64,000 bases of DNA, taken from TMED69 sp036130055. Lineage in GTDB: Bacteria; Pseudomonadota; Gammaproteobacteria; Ga0077536. Positions 33,581-43,594 of this stretch are shown one piece after another. The translations under genes and the position numbers were made by a program. A model generated the notes under the pieces. It did not search any database. It had not been told where the DNA came from and saw only the letters and a list, made by a program, of their open reading frames with translations. Location of the stretch: NCBI GenBank assembly GCA_036130055.1, contig JAYYOR010000031.1, forward strand, positions 10,062 to 74,061, read 5' to 3'. The first letter of the stretch is position 1, and every line of letters begins with the position of its first letter.

Positions 33581-34480
33581 TTGAAAAACCATGTTTGTGA
33601 GTTAAACTTATTGCTGAAAGGAGACTCTCAGTTCGATAGGGAAGTCCGGGAAACCTTTTTTAAAAAAGCTCGCCACTTGCCGAACGGCCATCTTCATAGC
33701 TCGCCTAACAAATTGATTCTAAATAACATAAAAGATGTAAATGAACTCCTGAAGAAAAACCCTGAAATCTATAACGCTATTGTAAAAAGTGGATTTTTTG
33801 CATCCAGTAATCTGGAAAGGTTTATCGATGTTACTGTTTATGGGTTGGTAAGATTCCTCTTTGTTCCTATACTTTTTAGCCGGTTAAAAGATGAATTCTT
33901 ACTCTCAGAGGCAATGGAATCCAAACACTGTCTAAAAATTTTACTTGAGTATTTTAGCCTGGGACCTCAAGGAACAAATTTAGTTCTGTTTACTGAAATT
34001 GGGAGCTTAAAAAAAATTGGAAGCTTAAAAAAGCCAGGTTTGAGAAATTATGAGGGTCTTTCAGAGTCTCGCTCGTTTATTAAGATATGTTTTGGTACTT
34101 TGTTAAGTTTTTTAAAAAAAGAATTTAAATTTAAAGAAAGTTTTATTATGCAAATAACAAATGACTTTACCAAGCTATCGTCTTTTATTAATTTTGGGGA
34201 AGCAAAATCAGAATATAGTTTCAGCTCATTTGGCTTATTTGAAAGAAACCTTGGTTATTTAATGAATGCTAATTTTATTTGCTTAAAAAATGAAGTTCCA
34301 TTCATGACAGTAGGAAAGGCAGGGCGTGAATTAGTGCTTCCTGTGAATCAATTCCTGGAAATTTATCGAAAAGAGTTGCTTAAATTACTTTACGGAATGG
34401 ACCATTACGAGCATAGAAAATTACGATCACTCGAGGGAGGGACATCCTGTCTAAGAACATTGAATAGATTTCCGATTTAA
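33581..34480 (+). CDS. Hypothetical protein of unknown family
   Basis: A 299-residue frame starting with TTG at 33581, 5 bases after the aldolase gene. I recognise no domain. It is rich in Lys, Leu, Phe and Ser. A short tandem repeat (IGSLKK twice, residues about 142-153) matches a duplicated stretch in the DNA near 34000-34030. A hydrophobic stretch (VTVYGLVRFLFVPILFS) near residue 90 may be buried or membrane-associated. Base composition is more AT-rich than the neighbouring genes, which may mean recent gain. It continues the direction of the aldolase gene but need not be related to it. Confidence 0.55.
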   Translation: MKNHVCELNLLLKGDSQFDREVRETFFKKARHLPNGHLHSSPNKLILNNIKDVNELLKKNPEIYNAIVKSGFFASSNLERFIDVTVYGLVRFLFVPILFSRLKDEFLLSEAMESKHCLKILLEYFSLGPQGTNLVLFTEIGSLKKIGSLKKPGLRNYEGLSESRSFIKICFGTLLSFLKKEFKFKESFIMQITNDFTKLSSFINFGEAKSEYSFSSFGLFERNLGYLMNANFICLKNEVPFMTVGKAGRELVLPVNQFLEIYRKELLKLLYGMDHYEHRKLRSLEGGTSCLRTLNRFPI

Positions 34481-34868
34481 TTACTAATTAATAAGAATTA
34501 ATAAAAAAAGTAAGATTTGGTTAAATTTTTAGGTTGGAATTTTTGCCAAACACAAAAATTAAAAAGTGTAGATTTAAGACAAGAGCGTATTTTTATCAAA
34601 AAATTTTGTTACTTGTTCAAGGATTTTAATCTAGTTTAAGACGAGGCTTTTTAAACATTAGGGTCAAGTAAGGTAGATTCAAGTTATTATTTGTTCCAAT
34701 TTATAAAAAATAAGTGAAAATTTAAAAAAAATATTCCCTAATGCTCGTTAAATGTTTAAAATCACATCCTTATAATTTTAATTAGATGTGACTCTCAAGT
34801 GCGATAGTGGACATGCTACATCGGCCACAAAAAACTATCGATATAAACTATCTATAATATGAAAAGGA
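34481..34868. other. 388-base AT-rich gap upstream of the EF-G gene
   Basis: No gene is seen. The sequence is highly AT-rich with runs of A and T. A TATAAT at 34853-34858 lies only a few bases before the EF-G ribosome-binding site and may be chance. The gap could contain the EF-G promoter and the end of the preceding transcript. Confidence 0.4.
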
Positions 34869-34877
34869 ATGAATGAG

Positions 34878-36959
34878 ATGAATAGCGACCTGAGTAATTA
34901 CAGGAACATAGGAATTTTTGCCCACGTTGATGCAGGAAAAACTACAACGACGGAAAGAATCCTCAAATTGACAGGTAAAATTCATAAAATTGGCGAGGTC
35001 CATGATGGCGCAGCTACGACTGATTTCATGGAGCAGGAACAAGAGCGAGGGATTACCATTCAGTCTGCAGCTACCACTTGTTTTTGGAAAGACCATAGAT
35101 TTAATATTATTGATACCCCAGGGCATGTTGATTTTACAATCGAAGTCTACCGCTCTTTGAAAGTCCTCGATGGTGGGGTAGGTGTGTTTTGTGGGTCAGG
35201 GGGAGTAGAGCCTCAGTCTGAAACCAACTGGCGATATGCCAATGATTCTGGGGTTGCGCGTATCATTTACGTAAATAAACTAGAACGGGTCGGGGCGGAT
35301 TTTTACCGAGTCACTCAGCAAATTGAGAGTGTTTTAGGAGCTAAGCCCTTAGTGATGACATTACCTATCGGTATTGAGGATGATTTTTGTGGGGTTGTAG
35401 ATCTGCTCACAAGAAAAGCTTGGGTTTGGGATAATTCGGGTGACCCAACTAAATACAATATAGAAGATATTCCCTCAGATCTAATTGAGAAGGCTGAGGA
35501 GTACAGGGAAAAACTTATAGAGACGGCGGTAGAGCAAGATGATGACGTTATGGAAAAATATCTTGATGGTGATGAGCCCGACCTTGAAGCTATAAAAAAA
35601 TGCATACGAAAAGGAACTATAAATCTTGATTTCTTTCCGACTTACTGTGGTTCAAGCTTTAAAAATAAAGGAGTGCAACTGGTATTGGATGCAGTAATAG
35701 ATTATTTGCCGAACCCAACAGAAGTCAAACCACAACCCGAGGTTGATTTAGAGGGTAATGAGACCGGAAACTTTGCTTTGGTGGATCCTGATGGACCATT
35801 GCGAGCTTTGGTATTCAAGATAATGGATGATAGGTACGGGGCTCTCACATTTATACGAATTTATTCAGGTAAAATAGAAAAAGGAACTAATGTCTTAAAT
35901 ACTTTTACCACAAAGACCGAGCGAATAGGTAGAATCGTGGAAATGCATGCCGATTCAAGAAACGAGCTATCTGTCGCCGGGGCGGGAGACATCGTTGCGG
36001 TTCTTGGCATGAAAAATGTTCAGACCGGCCATACATTAGCTGATGAAAAAAATCCAGCGACTTTAGAGCCAATGGTTTTTCCAGATCCGGTGATTTCGGT
36101 TGCCATATCTCCGAAAGAAAAAGCTGGATCGGAGAAATTGGGTATTGCCTTAGGAAAGATGGTACAAGAAGATCCGTCCTTTAGGGTAGAAACAGATATA
36201 GAAAGTAATGAAACTATTATCAAGGGTATGGGCGAGTTACATCTTGATATTAAGGTCGATATTTTAAGACGAACTCATGGCTGTGAAGTGCAAGTAGGGA
36301 AACCTCAAGTAGCCTATAGGGAAACAATAACGAAGCAAATTAGTGATGAGTATACCCATAAGAAGCAAACAGGGGGCGCCGGTCAATTTGCAAAAATAGA
36401 TTACGTAATCGAGCCAGGTGACGTAGGAACTGGCTTTGAGTTTGAATCAAAAGTTACGGGCGGAAATGTTCCAAGAGAATTTTGGCCAGCGGTGAAGAAA
36501 GGTTTTGAACTCTGTATCGAGGAAGGAGTGTTAGCTGGTTACCCTGTGCAGGATTTGAAGGTAACCTTAATGGATGGAGCCTATCATGCTGTCGATTCTT
36601 CTGCCGTTGCCTTTGAGACCGCCGCGAGGGCGGCCTATAGGCAGTCTTTGCCCAAAGCATCTCCTCAACTTTTGGAGCCAGTTATGAAGATTGATGTTTT
36701 TACACCCGAAGATCATGTCGGAGATGTGATCGGAGACCTTAACAGACGAAGGGGCGTCATAAAAGCACAAGAAACTGGTTCCTTAGGTGCTAGAGTAAAA
36801 GCAGATGCGCCGCTTGGTGAGATGTTCGGTTATATTGGAGATTTAAGAACGATGACCTCGGGACGTGGTCAGTTTTCAATGGAATTCTCCCATTATGCGC
36901 CATGTCCGACAAATATTGCAGAGGAAGTAATTAAAGAATCAAAAGATAAGAAAGTTTAG
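34878..36959 (+). CDS. Elongation factor G (fusB/EF-G2-like)
   Basis: A 693-residue translocation GTPase from the ATG at 34878, which lies 9 bases after AAGGA; the ATG at 34869 is too close to that site. Motifs are AHVDAGKTTTTE, the switch I RGITI, DTPGH, and the G4 loop NKLE (35274-35285) where NKxD is expected. Domains II-V follow in full length, including the domain IV loop HKKQTGGAGQFAKIDY. The VFCGSGGVEPQSETNWRYA segment resembles second EF-G copies of gammaproteobacteria. No str operon genes (rpsL, rpsG, tuf) are nearby, so this may be a second EF-G. Confidence 0.93.
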   Translation: MNSDLSNYRNIGIFAHVDAGKTTTTERILKLTGKIHKIGEVHDGAATTDFMEQEQERGITIQSAATTCFWKDHRFNIIDTPGHVDFTIEVYRSLKVLDGGVGVFCGSGGVEPQSETNWRYANDSGVARIIYVNKLERVGADFYRVTQQIESVLGAKPLVMTLPIGIEDDFCGVVDLLTRKAWVWDNSGDPTKYNIEDIPSDLIEKAEEYREKLIETAVEQDDDVMEKYLDGDEPDLEAIKKCIRKGTINLDFFPTYCGSSFKNKGVQLVLDAVIDYLPNPTEVKPQPEVDLEGNETGNFALVDPDGPLRALVFKIMDDRYGALTFIRIYSGKIEKGTNVLNTFTTKTERIGRIVEMHADSRNELSVAGAGDIVAVLGMKNVQTGHTLADEKNPATLEPMVFPDPVISVAISPKEKAGSEKLGIALGKMVQEDPSFRVETDIESNETIIKGMGELHLDIKVDILRRTHGCEVQVGKPQVAYRETITKQISDEYTHKKQTGGAGQFAKIDYVIEPGDVGTGFEFESKVTGGNVPREFWPAVKKGFELCIEEGVLAGYPVQDLKVTLMDGAYHAVDSSAVAFETAARAAYRQSLPKASPQLLEPVMKIDVFTPEDHVGDVIGDLNRRRGVIKAQETGSLGARVKADAPLGEMFGYIGDLRTMTSGRGQFSMEFSHYAPCPTNIAEEVIKESKDKKV

Positions 36960-36965
36960 TTAGGT

Positions 36966-39575
36966 TCAGCCCATTATTTTATCTATTACCTCGGCTAAAT
37001 CTTTCGAACAATTAGAATTTTTAATGAATACCAAACTTTGTTCTGAAAGTTGTTTTCTCTCTTCTCCAAATTTACGCCAGCTATCAAAAGCTCGGGCAAG
37101 CCTTGCAGCAATTTGAGGATTGATAGTATCGAGTTTTAAAACGTAGGATGCGCAAAGGTGGTAACCTTTCCCATCAATTCTATTGAATTGGTTTTGATTC
37201 GCATGACAGAATACTCCAATCAGGGATCTCATTCTATTCGGATTTTTTATATCAAATTTTTTATGTTTTGTTAAACTATCAACCGTTTCTAAAGTGTTTG
37301 GCAGTCTGGATAGTGCCTGAGCAGTAAACCATTTGTCTAGAACTAATTCTTCAGATTTCCATTTATTATAAAACCAATCTATAGCTTCCTGTCGATGGTC
37401 GCAGGGGAAATTCATTAGTCCATTGAAAGCCGCCATTGTGTCTGTCATATTTTGTGAATTTTTCACTTGACTGAGTGCTAGCTCAAAAAAATCATCCTCG
37501 TTGTTCTCTAAAAGGTAATTTAATGCGAGGTTTTTCAGAGCGCGCTTACCAATTCCCTCTGGAGTGAAATCGTTATCATTGTTGTTACAAAGGTTTTTAT
37601 ATATTGAGTAAAAAGATTCTAGTAGTTGTTTGCCAATTTCTAACCGGAGCCTGTTCCTTACCTCGTGGCAATCTGCGGGATTGAGTGAGCCTAAAAGTTC
37701 TAAGATGTATTGTTCGCTGGGGATTGTGCCCATTTCGGATAGAAATAACGCATCGCTTTGATGTTCAGCCAAATTTTCACGAAGTACCGAAATATAAAGG
37801 TTTTGAGAGCTGATCGATTGGGTATTAGGATAATTTTTTATACCATCTATTATAGTTTTGGTGACTAATTTTTGTGACGCTTCCCAACGATTAAAGTCGT
37901 CCGGGTCAAATTTGGCCAGCGCAACAAGTTCGGCATCCTCATACTCGAGTTCCATCTTGACAGGAGCTGAAAAATCTCGCAGAACTGATATGATTGGTTT
38001 GGAGGAAATATCATTTATTGTAAGCTCACCTATTTCTTTATCAAGAATAAATAAGATTGATTTGTTTTTATCGATTATCTTATAATTATTTATATTCATA
38101 GACGCACCTTCGTGATCAAGCAGACCTAATTTAATTGGAATTGGCCTATTTGTTTTCCCTTCGTTTAGATTTGTTTGTTGGAAGGTTAGCCTCACCTTTT
38201 TGTCCGCTTTATCATATAAAACTTTTGCTTTAATGCATGGTGTACCTTTAGTTTTATACCATTCTTCAAAATTTTTTAACTGATTTCCTGAAGCATCGCG
38301 CATAGCAGATAGGAACTCCTCAATGCGAACAGCTTGCCCATCATGCCTTTTAAAGTAAAGTTTCATACCTTTCTGAAAGTTTTCATTCCCGATAATTGTG
38401 TGGATCATTCTAACTAGCTCAGCGCCTTTATCGTAGATAGTGGACGTATAAAAGTTGCTGATTTCTAAATATTGATTTGGTCTTACTGGGTGAGCCATCG
38501 GTCCAGAGTCCTCTGGAAATTGAATGCTTCGTAATTGCCGCACTTCTTGAATTCTAGTGACGGAATGGGAATAGCGATCAGCGCCATATTGTTGGTCTCT
38601 AAAGACCGTTAACCCTTCCTTCAGACTCAATTGAAACCAGTCTCTACAGGTAACTCTATTGCCGGTCCAATTATGAAAATATTCATGTGCTATTACTCTG
38701 TCTAACATCATAAGATCTCTATCGGTGGCCGTGTTAGAATCTGCTAAGACATATTTAGTATTAAAAATATTTAGGCCTTTATTTTCCATTGCACCCATGT
38801 TGAAATCGCCTACTGCGACTATTTTATATTGCTCTAGGTCCAATTCCAGGTCGTAAGTATCTTCATCCCATTTTATGGAGTTTTTTAGGGAGTCCATCGC
38901 AAAAGAGGTAAGATGAAGTTTTCCGGGCTCAACAAAAATTGAAAGTTCCGCCGTTTTTCCTGACCGAGTTTTAATAAAATCTGTGGTTTGCTCCAGTTTT
39001 GCTGCCACTAGGGCAAATAGATAGGAGGGTTTTGGAAAAGGATCATAGTAGGCTTTCCAGTGTTTCCCATTCTCGGTGACACCTTCTGAACTAAGGTTTC
39101 CATTTGCTAATAATACCGGAAAAGTATTTTTATCAGCGATTATTTTTGTCTTATATCTAGCCATTACGTCTGGCCGATCCAAAAAGAAGGTTATTTTACG
39201 GAATCCTTCTGCCTCACATTGGGTGAATAAACCTGTTTGGGAAGCATATAAACCCTCCAGCTGAGTATTTTTATAGGGATTGATTTCGACTTTAGTTTGT
39301 ACTGTAAAAGCAGCCTTATCTGCAGGAAGTTTTAGGCAAGCCTGTTCGTAAATGAATTCGCCTTTATCTAATTGTCTGTTATCTATCTTTATATCAATTA
39401 TTTGGAGTTCATCTCCATCTAGATAAAGATGCTTAACGTTCTCGTTCCTTTTGACTAAACTCATGTCTGATGTAACGACAACTTTAGTTTCTTGAATATC
39501 AAAAATTAGTGAAACTTCGGATACTGAGAAATTGGAGGGTTTATAATCTTCTAACTTTTTTATACTAGCACTCAT
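36966..39575 (-). CDS. pepN: Aminopeptidase N (M1 metallopeptidase)
   Basis: An 869-residue cytoplasmic aminopeptidase of the gammaproteobacterial/alphaproteobacterial PepN type. The exopeptidase motif GAMEN is at 261-265, the zinc site HEYFH at 297-301 with the third ligand Glu320. The C-terminal helical domain is complete. It removes N-terminal residues from peptides. The start at 39575 fits the family N-terminus. It is convergent with EF-G (6 bases apart) and divergent from a second aminopeptidase gene. Confidence 0.97.
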   Translation of the reverse strand: MSASIKKLEDYKPSNFSVSEVSLIFDIQETKVVVTSDMSLVKRNENVKHLYLDGDELQIIDIKIDNRQLDKGEFIYEQACLKLPADKAAFTVQTKVEINPYKNTQLEGLYASQTGLFTQCEAEGFRKITFFLDRPDVMARYKTKIIADKNTFPVLLANGNLSSEGVTENGKHWKAYYDPFPKPSYLFALVAAKLEQTTDFIKTRSGKTAELSIFVEPGKLHLTSFAMDSLKNSIKWDEDTYDLELDLEQYKIVAVGDFNMGAMENKGLNIFNTKYVLADSNTATDRDLMMLDRVIAHEYFHNWTGNRVTCRDWFQLSLKEGLTVFRDQQYGADRYSHSVTRIQEVRQLRSIQFPEDSGPMAHPVRPNQYLEISNFYTSTIYDKGAELVRMIHTIIGNENFQKGMKLYFKRHDGQAVRIEEFLSAMRDASGNQLKNFEEWYKTKGTPCIKAKVLYDKADKKVRLTFQQTNLNEGKTNRPIPIKLGLLDHEGASMNINNYKIIDKNKSILFILDKEIGELTINDISSKPIISVLRDFSAPVKMELEYEDAELVALAKFDPDDFNRWEASQKLVTKTIIDGIKNYPNTQSISSQNLYISVLRENLAEHQSDALFLSEMGTIPSEQYILELLGSLNPADCHEVRNRLRLEIGKQLLESFYSIYKNLCNNNDNDFTPEGIGKRALKNLALNYLLENNEDDFFELALSQVKNSQNMTDTMAAFNGLMNFPCDHRQEAIDWFYNKWKSEELVLDKWFTAQALSRLPNTLETVDSLTKHKKFDIKNPNRMRSLIGVFCHANQNQFNRIDGKGYHLCASYVLKLDTINPQIAARLARAFDSWRKFGEERKQLSEQSLVFIKNSNCSKDLAEVIDKIMG

Positions 39576-39663
39576 ATCGAATTTACGGAGTAGGGAGGCT
39601 CTTGGTTTCTATTCTATACAAACTTTTAGTTTTTAAACAAATATTTGGTAATATAAGCAAATT

Positions 39664-40968
39664 ATGAAAACAAAACTAGTCTCCGATTTTTTAGTATTTT
39701 TGCGAAACTCACCAACACCTTATCATGTGGCTCAAAATTTGCGAACAATGCTGAAGAAAGCTGGTTATGGGGAGTTGTTTGAAAGAGAAAAGTGGTCCCT
39801 AAAAAAGAATGGAAAATACTTCATTATTAGGGGTGGATCATCTTTATTAGCTTTTGAATTGAATAATATAAAAGAAAATGCAGGTTTTTTGGCCATTGGT
39901 GCCCACACAGACAGTCCTTGCCTGAAACTAAAGCCTAATCCTACAAAAGAGAAATTTGGCTATTTACAGCTAAATACTGAAGTTTATGGGGGAGTACTTT
40001 TGAATCCGTGGTTTGATAGAGACTTATCAATAGCCGGGAAAGTCATTTATAAAACCAAGTCTAATCAAATCGGGACTACATTGATCGATTGCAAAAAGCC
40101 TCTGGCCATCTTATCGAGTTTAGCTATTCACCTCGACCGTGAAGCTAATAAAAAGCGTTCAATAGATAAGCAGAAAATGCTTAGCCCTATTTTGTCGCTT
40201 CCCTGTGGAGAAAAAGACTTCAAGGACTTAATCGTATCCGAAATAGCAAACAAAGAAAAAATCGAGAAAAATTTCAGTGTGCTTAGTAGCGATTTATTTT
40301 TGTATGATACGCAACCCCCAGCGGTGACTGGTTTGAATGATGATTTTATATCTAGCGCGAGACTAGATAACCTAGTAAGTTGTTACTATGCGTGTCGGGC
40401 TCTGATAGATAGCAAAAGTGAATATAACAAGTTACTTATATGCAACGACCACGAAGAAGTAGGTAGTCAATCTTATATAGGGGCAAAGGGTAATTTCTTT
40501 AAAGACGTATTAGGTAGGGTGTATAAAACCCCAGAAATATACTCCAGAGTGGTTGCATCATCATTGTTGGTGTCTGCTGATAATGCGCACGGATTACACC
40601 CCAATTTCCCAGAACGTCATGACGAAAATCATAGGCCAATCATAAATTCTGGTGTAGTGGTAAAAATAAACAACAATCAAGCGTATGCTTCAAACGCAGA
40701 TACATGTTCAATAATTGAAAATCTTGCAGAAAAACATAAAATACCGGTGCAGTATTTTATTAGCAACAATGAGATGCCTTGCGGAAGCACCATCGGTCCA
40801 ATTACAGCAACACAAATTGGATTAAGAACCATTGATCTGGGCGTCCCAACTTTTGCTATGCACTCTATTCGTGAGTTGTGTGGTGTTAAAGATATATCGA
40901 GTTTTTATAAGCTTTTAGTTAAAGCCTATCAAGAGGACGTCAAAGGACTTTACTCTAGTCTTGGGTAA
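39664..40968 (+). CDS. apeB: M18 family (aspartyl-type) aminopeptidase
   Basis: A 434-residue M18 metallopeptidase. Metal-binding segments are IGAHTDSPCLKLKP near residue 80, the GLNDDFISSARLDN segment near 224, CNDHEEVGSQS with the catalytic Glu pair, VSADNAHGLHPNFPERHD, and the final MHSIRELCG. Length is normal. It removes N-terminal acidic or neutral residues from peptides in the cytoplasm. It is divergent from pepN across 88 bases, so the two peptidases may share control. Confidence 0.95.
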   Translation: MKTKLVSDFLVFLRNSPTPYHVAQNLRTMLKKAGYGELFEREKWSLKKNGKYFIIRGGSSLLAFELNNIKENAGFLAIGAHTDSPCLKLKPNPTKEKFGYLQLNTEVYGGVLLNPWFDRDLSIAGKVIYKTKSNQIGTTLIDCKKPLAILSSLAIHLDREANKKRSIDKQKMLSPILSLPCGEKDFKDLIVSEIANKEKIEKNFSVLSSDLFLYDTQPPAVTGLNDDFISSARLDNLVSCYYACRALIDSKSEYNKLLICNDHEEVGSQSYIGAKGNFFKDVLGRVYKTPEIYSRVVASSLLVSADNAHGLHPNFPERHDENHRPIINSGVVVKINNNQAYASNADTCSIIENLAEKHKIPVQYFISNNEMPCGSTIGPITATQIGLRTIDLGVPTFAMHSIRELCGVKDISSFYKLLVKAYQEDVKGLYSSLG

Positions 40969-41970
40969 CTAGTCATCTGAAATAACAATAATTAATTTGC
41001 CTATAGCTTCACGACGTGCTAACCGTTCAATTGTATTTTCAGCATTTTCTAGTCCAAATACTTTTTCAATTCTTGGCTTAAGTATTCCCTTCTCAAGAAG
41101 TTTAACAAGATGATCATGATTTTTTTTGGCTTTTATTGGGTTTTTTTCTAAAAATGTACCCCAAAAAACTCCACTACATTCACAGCCTTTAAGTAGTGGA
41201 AGGTTCAACGGTAATTTTGCAATGCCATTGGGGAATCCAACGATCAGAAATCTTCCTTCCCAGGCTATCGTTCGAAGTGCTGCCTCTGAATAAGCACCGC
41301 CTATAATATCAAAGATAATATCTGGTTTGTTGTTCGTCAGGTTGTCTTTAAAGACTCCTGAGCGTAATTTTGCAGGTAGTTCGGCTATATCTTTTGGATA
41401 TAGAAAGCAATGATCTGCCCCAGCTTCTAAAACAGCCGTTTTTTTTTGTTCATCAGAAACAGCACCAAACACTATTGCGCCGTGTTCTTTGGCTAATTCA
41501 ACGGCAGCTAAACCGACTCCCCCGGCAGCGCCCAAAACTAAAACGGTTTCCTTGTGGCCTAGTCTTCCTCTGTCATGAAGCGCATGGTAAGCAGTTCCGT
41601 AGGTGAAAAGAAAGCCGGCTCCGTTTACAAGGGGTATTTTGTCTGGAATTTTTACTAATTTATTTGTTTTACAGGAAACATACTCCGCCATGCCCCCAAA
41701 GGTAGTGATTGCGATAACACGATCGTTTTCCTTCCATTCCTTTACCTTGCTTCCTTTATTAACAATTGTTCCCGAAACCTCTCCACCAGGCGCGAATGGC
41801 CGAGTTGGTTTAATTTGATATTGATCCTTTATAATCAATGTGTCTGGGTAATTGACGCCGCAGGCGGCAACTTTAATTAGCACTTCATCGTCTTCAATTG
41901 AGGGCATGTCAATTCTTTTCAGGCTTAATTTAAACTTTTCATTAATTTTTTCACTTAAAAGGGCTTTCAT
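40969..41970 (-). CDS. NADPH:quinone oxidoreductase-type medium-chain dehydrogenase
   Basis: A 333-residue zinc-free MDR protein. It has CGVNYPDTLIIKDQYQIKP at the N-terminus and the nucleotide loop GAAGGVGLAAVELAKE near residue 148. None of the structural-zinc cysteines is present. Members reduce quinones or enoyl compounds with NADPH. It abuts the M18 gene tail to tail and is divergent from the thioesterase gene. Confidence 0.9.
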   Translation of the reverse strand: MKALLSEKINEKFKLSLKRIDMPSIEDDEVLIKVAACGVNYPDTLIIKDQYQIKPTRPFAPGGEVSGTIVNKGSKVKEWKENDRVIAITTFGGMAEYVSCKTNKLVKIPDKIPLVNGAGFLFTYGTAYHALHDRGRLGHKETVLVLGAAGGVGLAAVELAKEHGAIVFGAVSDEQKKTAVLEAGADHCFLYPKDIAELPAKLRSGVFKDNLTNNKPDIIFDIIGGAYSEAALRTIAWEGRFLIVGFPNGIAKLPLNLPLLKGCECSGVFWGTFLEKNPIKAKKNHDHLVKLLEKGILKPRIEKVFGLENAENTIERLARREAIGKLIIVISDD

Positions 41971-42039
41971 TAATTTGCTCTCTTTTGATTAATTACAAAC
42001 TTTCATTATTTTATTATAATTTCATTTAACGAGGTAGCA

Positions 42040-42483
42040 ATGTTCATTAGTCATTTTAAAGTTAAAAACTCATGGATCGATCATAACAATCACATGAATG
42101 TTTCGTATTATCATTATGTTTTTCAAGAAGCTTTGAATCAGTATTGGAAGCATATTTTAGAGTTTGAGATTAATAATATCAAAGATATAGTAATTTCAGT
42201 AAAAACCGCCCATATAAGGTATTTGTCCGAAGCCTTTCTTGATGACAATATTAAAGTATATTCCTTTTTATATAAACTAGACCACGCGGGGTTTACGGTG
42301 TACCAAGAGATTAAACGGGACGATACGGCAATATGTGTTTTTAACCAATATGTAAATTTTTATAGTACGAAATCGAATTGTATCGTTTCTTGTGATAACG
42401 CAACTTTTGATAGGCTATCTCTGCTAGCAAGTAAAAGTGATGTTACCATACCAGAATGGGTCGAGCGTTTGATTAATATTTAA
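42040..42483 (+). CDS. Hotdog-fold thioesterase
   Basis: A 147-residue single-hotdog protein. The N-terminal VKNSWIDHNNHMNVSYYHYVF carries the Asp-x-Asn-x-His-Met-Asn pattern of 4-hydroxybenzoyl-CoA-like thioesterases, close to the betainyl- or dehydrocarnitine-related members. It would hydrolyse an acyl-CoA; which one is not clear. The CMD-family gene follows by 19 bases with its own AAGGAG, so the two may be an operon. Confidence 0.83.
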   Translation: MFISHFKVKNSWIDHNNHMNVSYYHYVFQEALNQYWKHILEFEINNIKDIVISVKTAHIRYLSEAFLDDNIKVYSFLYKLDHAGFTVYQEIKRDDTAICVFNQYVNFYSTKSNCIVSCDNATFDRLSLLASKSDVTIPEWVERLINI

Positions 42484-42502
42484 CAAAAAAGGAGTAATGT
42501 GA

Positions 42503-43075
42503 ATGATTAGTAATAATCAGCCAAGAATAAATCCAAAGTTACAATCGTCTTGGGATGAGAAAGATCATGAGATTATGAGGCCTTTCATAGAAGATAACTC
42601 CGTGATGAATATTTTTACCACCTTATTAAATCATCAAAACCTTTTCAAGCGATGGTTAGTATTTGCTAATCATGTCTTGTTTAAATCAACGATTCCAGCA
42701 AAAGAGAAAGAAATTGCTATATTAAGAATTGGTTTTTTATGTAAATGTGAATACGAGTGGGCACAGCATGTTGTTATTGCTCGAAGAGTTGGGCTGGATG
42801 ATACCATTATTGAAGAAATAAAAAAAAGTGGGGAGAGTTCAAAGCTCACTGAACTGCAACGGCTCATCATAAGATCCGTCGATGAACTACATGAACATTC
42901 ATATATCTCAGACGAAACATGGTTGAGTTTAGAACGATATTATTCAGAAAATCAATTGATGGATTTAGTTTTTACAGTCGGACAATACAATTTAGTCTCA
43001 ATGGCGCTAAATACTATGAGAGTCAAGCTCGACGATAGAATCGCTTCCCAGGTACAGGTGGATTTCAGCAGTTAG
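42503..43075 (+). CDS. Carboxymuconolactone decarboxylase family protein
   Basis: A 190-residue all-helical CMD-family protein. EKEIAILRIGFLCKCEYEWAQHVVIARRVGL is split here as the key segment: the Cys-Lys-Cys-Glu and downstream His replace the CxxC-His of AhpD. Members with this form are common beside acyl-CoA metabolism genes, and most have no proven activity. The ATG at 42503 has AAGGAG 10 bases upstream. It converges on the Ddn-like gene with 4 bases between stops. Confidence 0.85.
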   Translation: MISNNQPRINPKLQSSWDEKDHEIMRPFIEDNSVMNIFTTLLNHQNLFKRWLVFANHVLFKSTIPAKEKEIAILRIGFLCKCEYEWAQHVVIARRVGLDDTIIEEIKKSGESSKLTELQRLIIRSVDELHEHSYISDETWLSLERYYSENQLMDLVFTVGQYNLVSMALNTMRVKLDDRIASQVQVDFSS

Positions 43076-43079
43076 TTAA

Positions 43080-43532
43080 CTAGGCTCGTTCGAGTGCTAT
43101 AACTGGTATATGTCGGTCTGTTGAAGCTTGATAATCGTTGTATGGAGGATACAGTTCTGCCATCATTTGCCAAACGTTTTCTCTTTCTTTTCCTGAAATA
43201 ATACGGAATTTAGCGTTGTATACATCATTTTTAACCTGAACCTTAACTTCGCTCTGACTCATAAGGTTATGGTACCAACCTGGATGATTTGGGTTGCCTC
43301 CTTTAGACGCGATAATGACGACGCCCGACTCAATCTCTCCATAAATAAGTGGCATAATCGACTCTTTTCCCGATTTTCTGCCTGTGGTAAATAGGAGGAG
43401 GGTGGGTATTGGCCCTGGTCCGCCAGCTATTGCAGAATCCCACATATGACCGGCCTCACCGTCTTTAAGGTACAAATCTCTGTGTCTTGCTATCCAACCA
43501 TTGTCGCTTGCTTCTTTAATCGGGTCTGCCAT
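43080..43532 (-). CDS. Ddn-like deazaflavin (F420)-dependent nitroreductase family protein
   Basis: A 150-residue split-barrel protein with the two hallmark segments LLFTTGRKSGKESIMPLIYG and GGNPNHPGWYHNL. The family includes Mycobacterium Ddn, an F420H2-dependent quinone and nitro-compound reductase. Length is right. The protein supports use of F420 in this organism, together with the LLM proteins, but some family members may bind other flavins. Confidence 0.88.
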   Translation of the reverse strand: MADPIKEASDNGWIARHRDLYLKDGEAGHMWDSAIAGGPGPIPTLLLFTTGRKSGKESIMPLIYGEIESGVVIIASKGGNPNHPGWYHNLMSQSEVKVQVKNDVYNAKFRIISGKERENVWQMMAELYPPYNDYQASTDRHIPVIALERA

Positions 43533-43594
43533 AATCTTGCTCCGAAATCTGTTAAGATAGGTTATTATAAAGCAATCCTATATAAAAAAAAATA

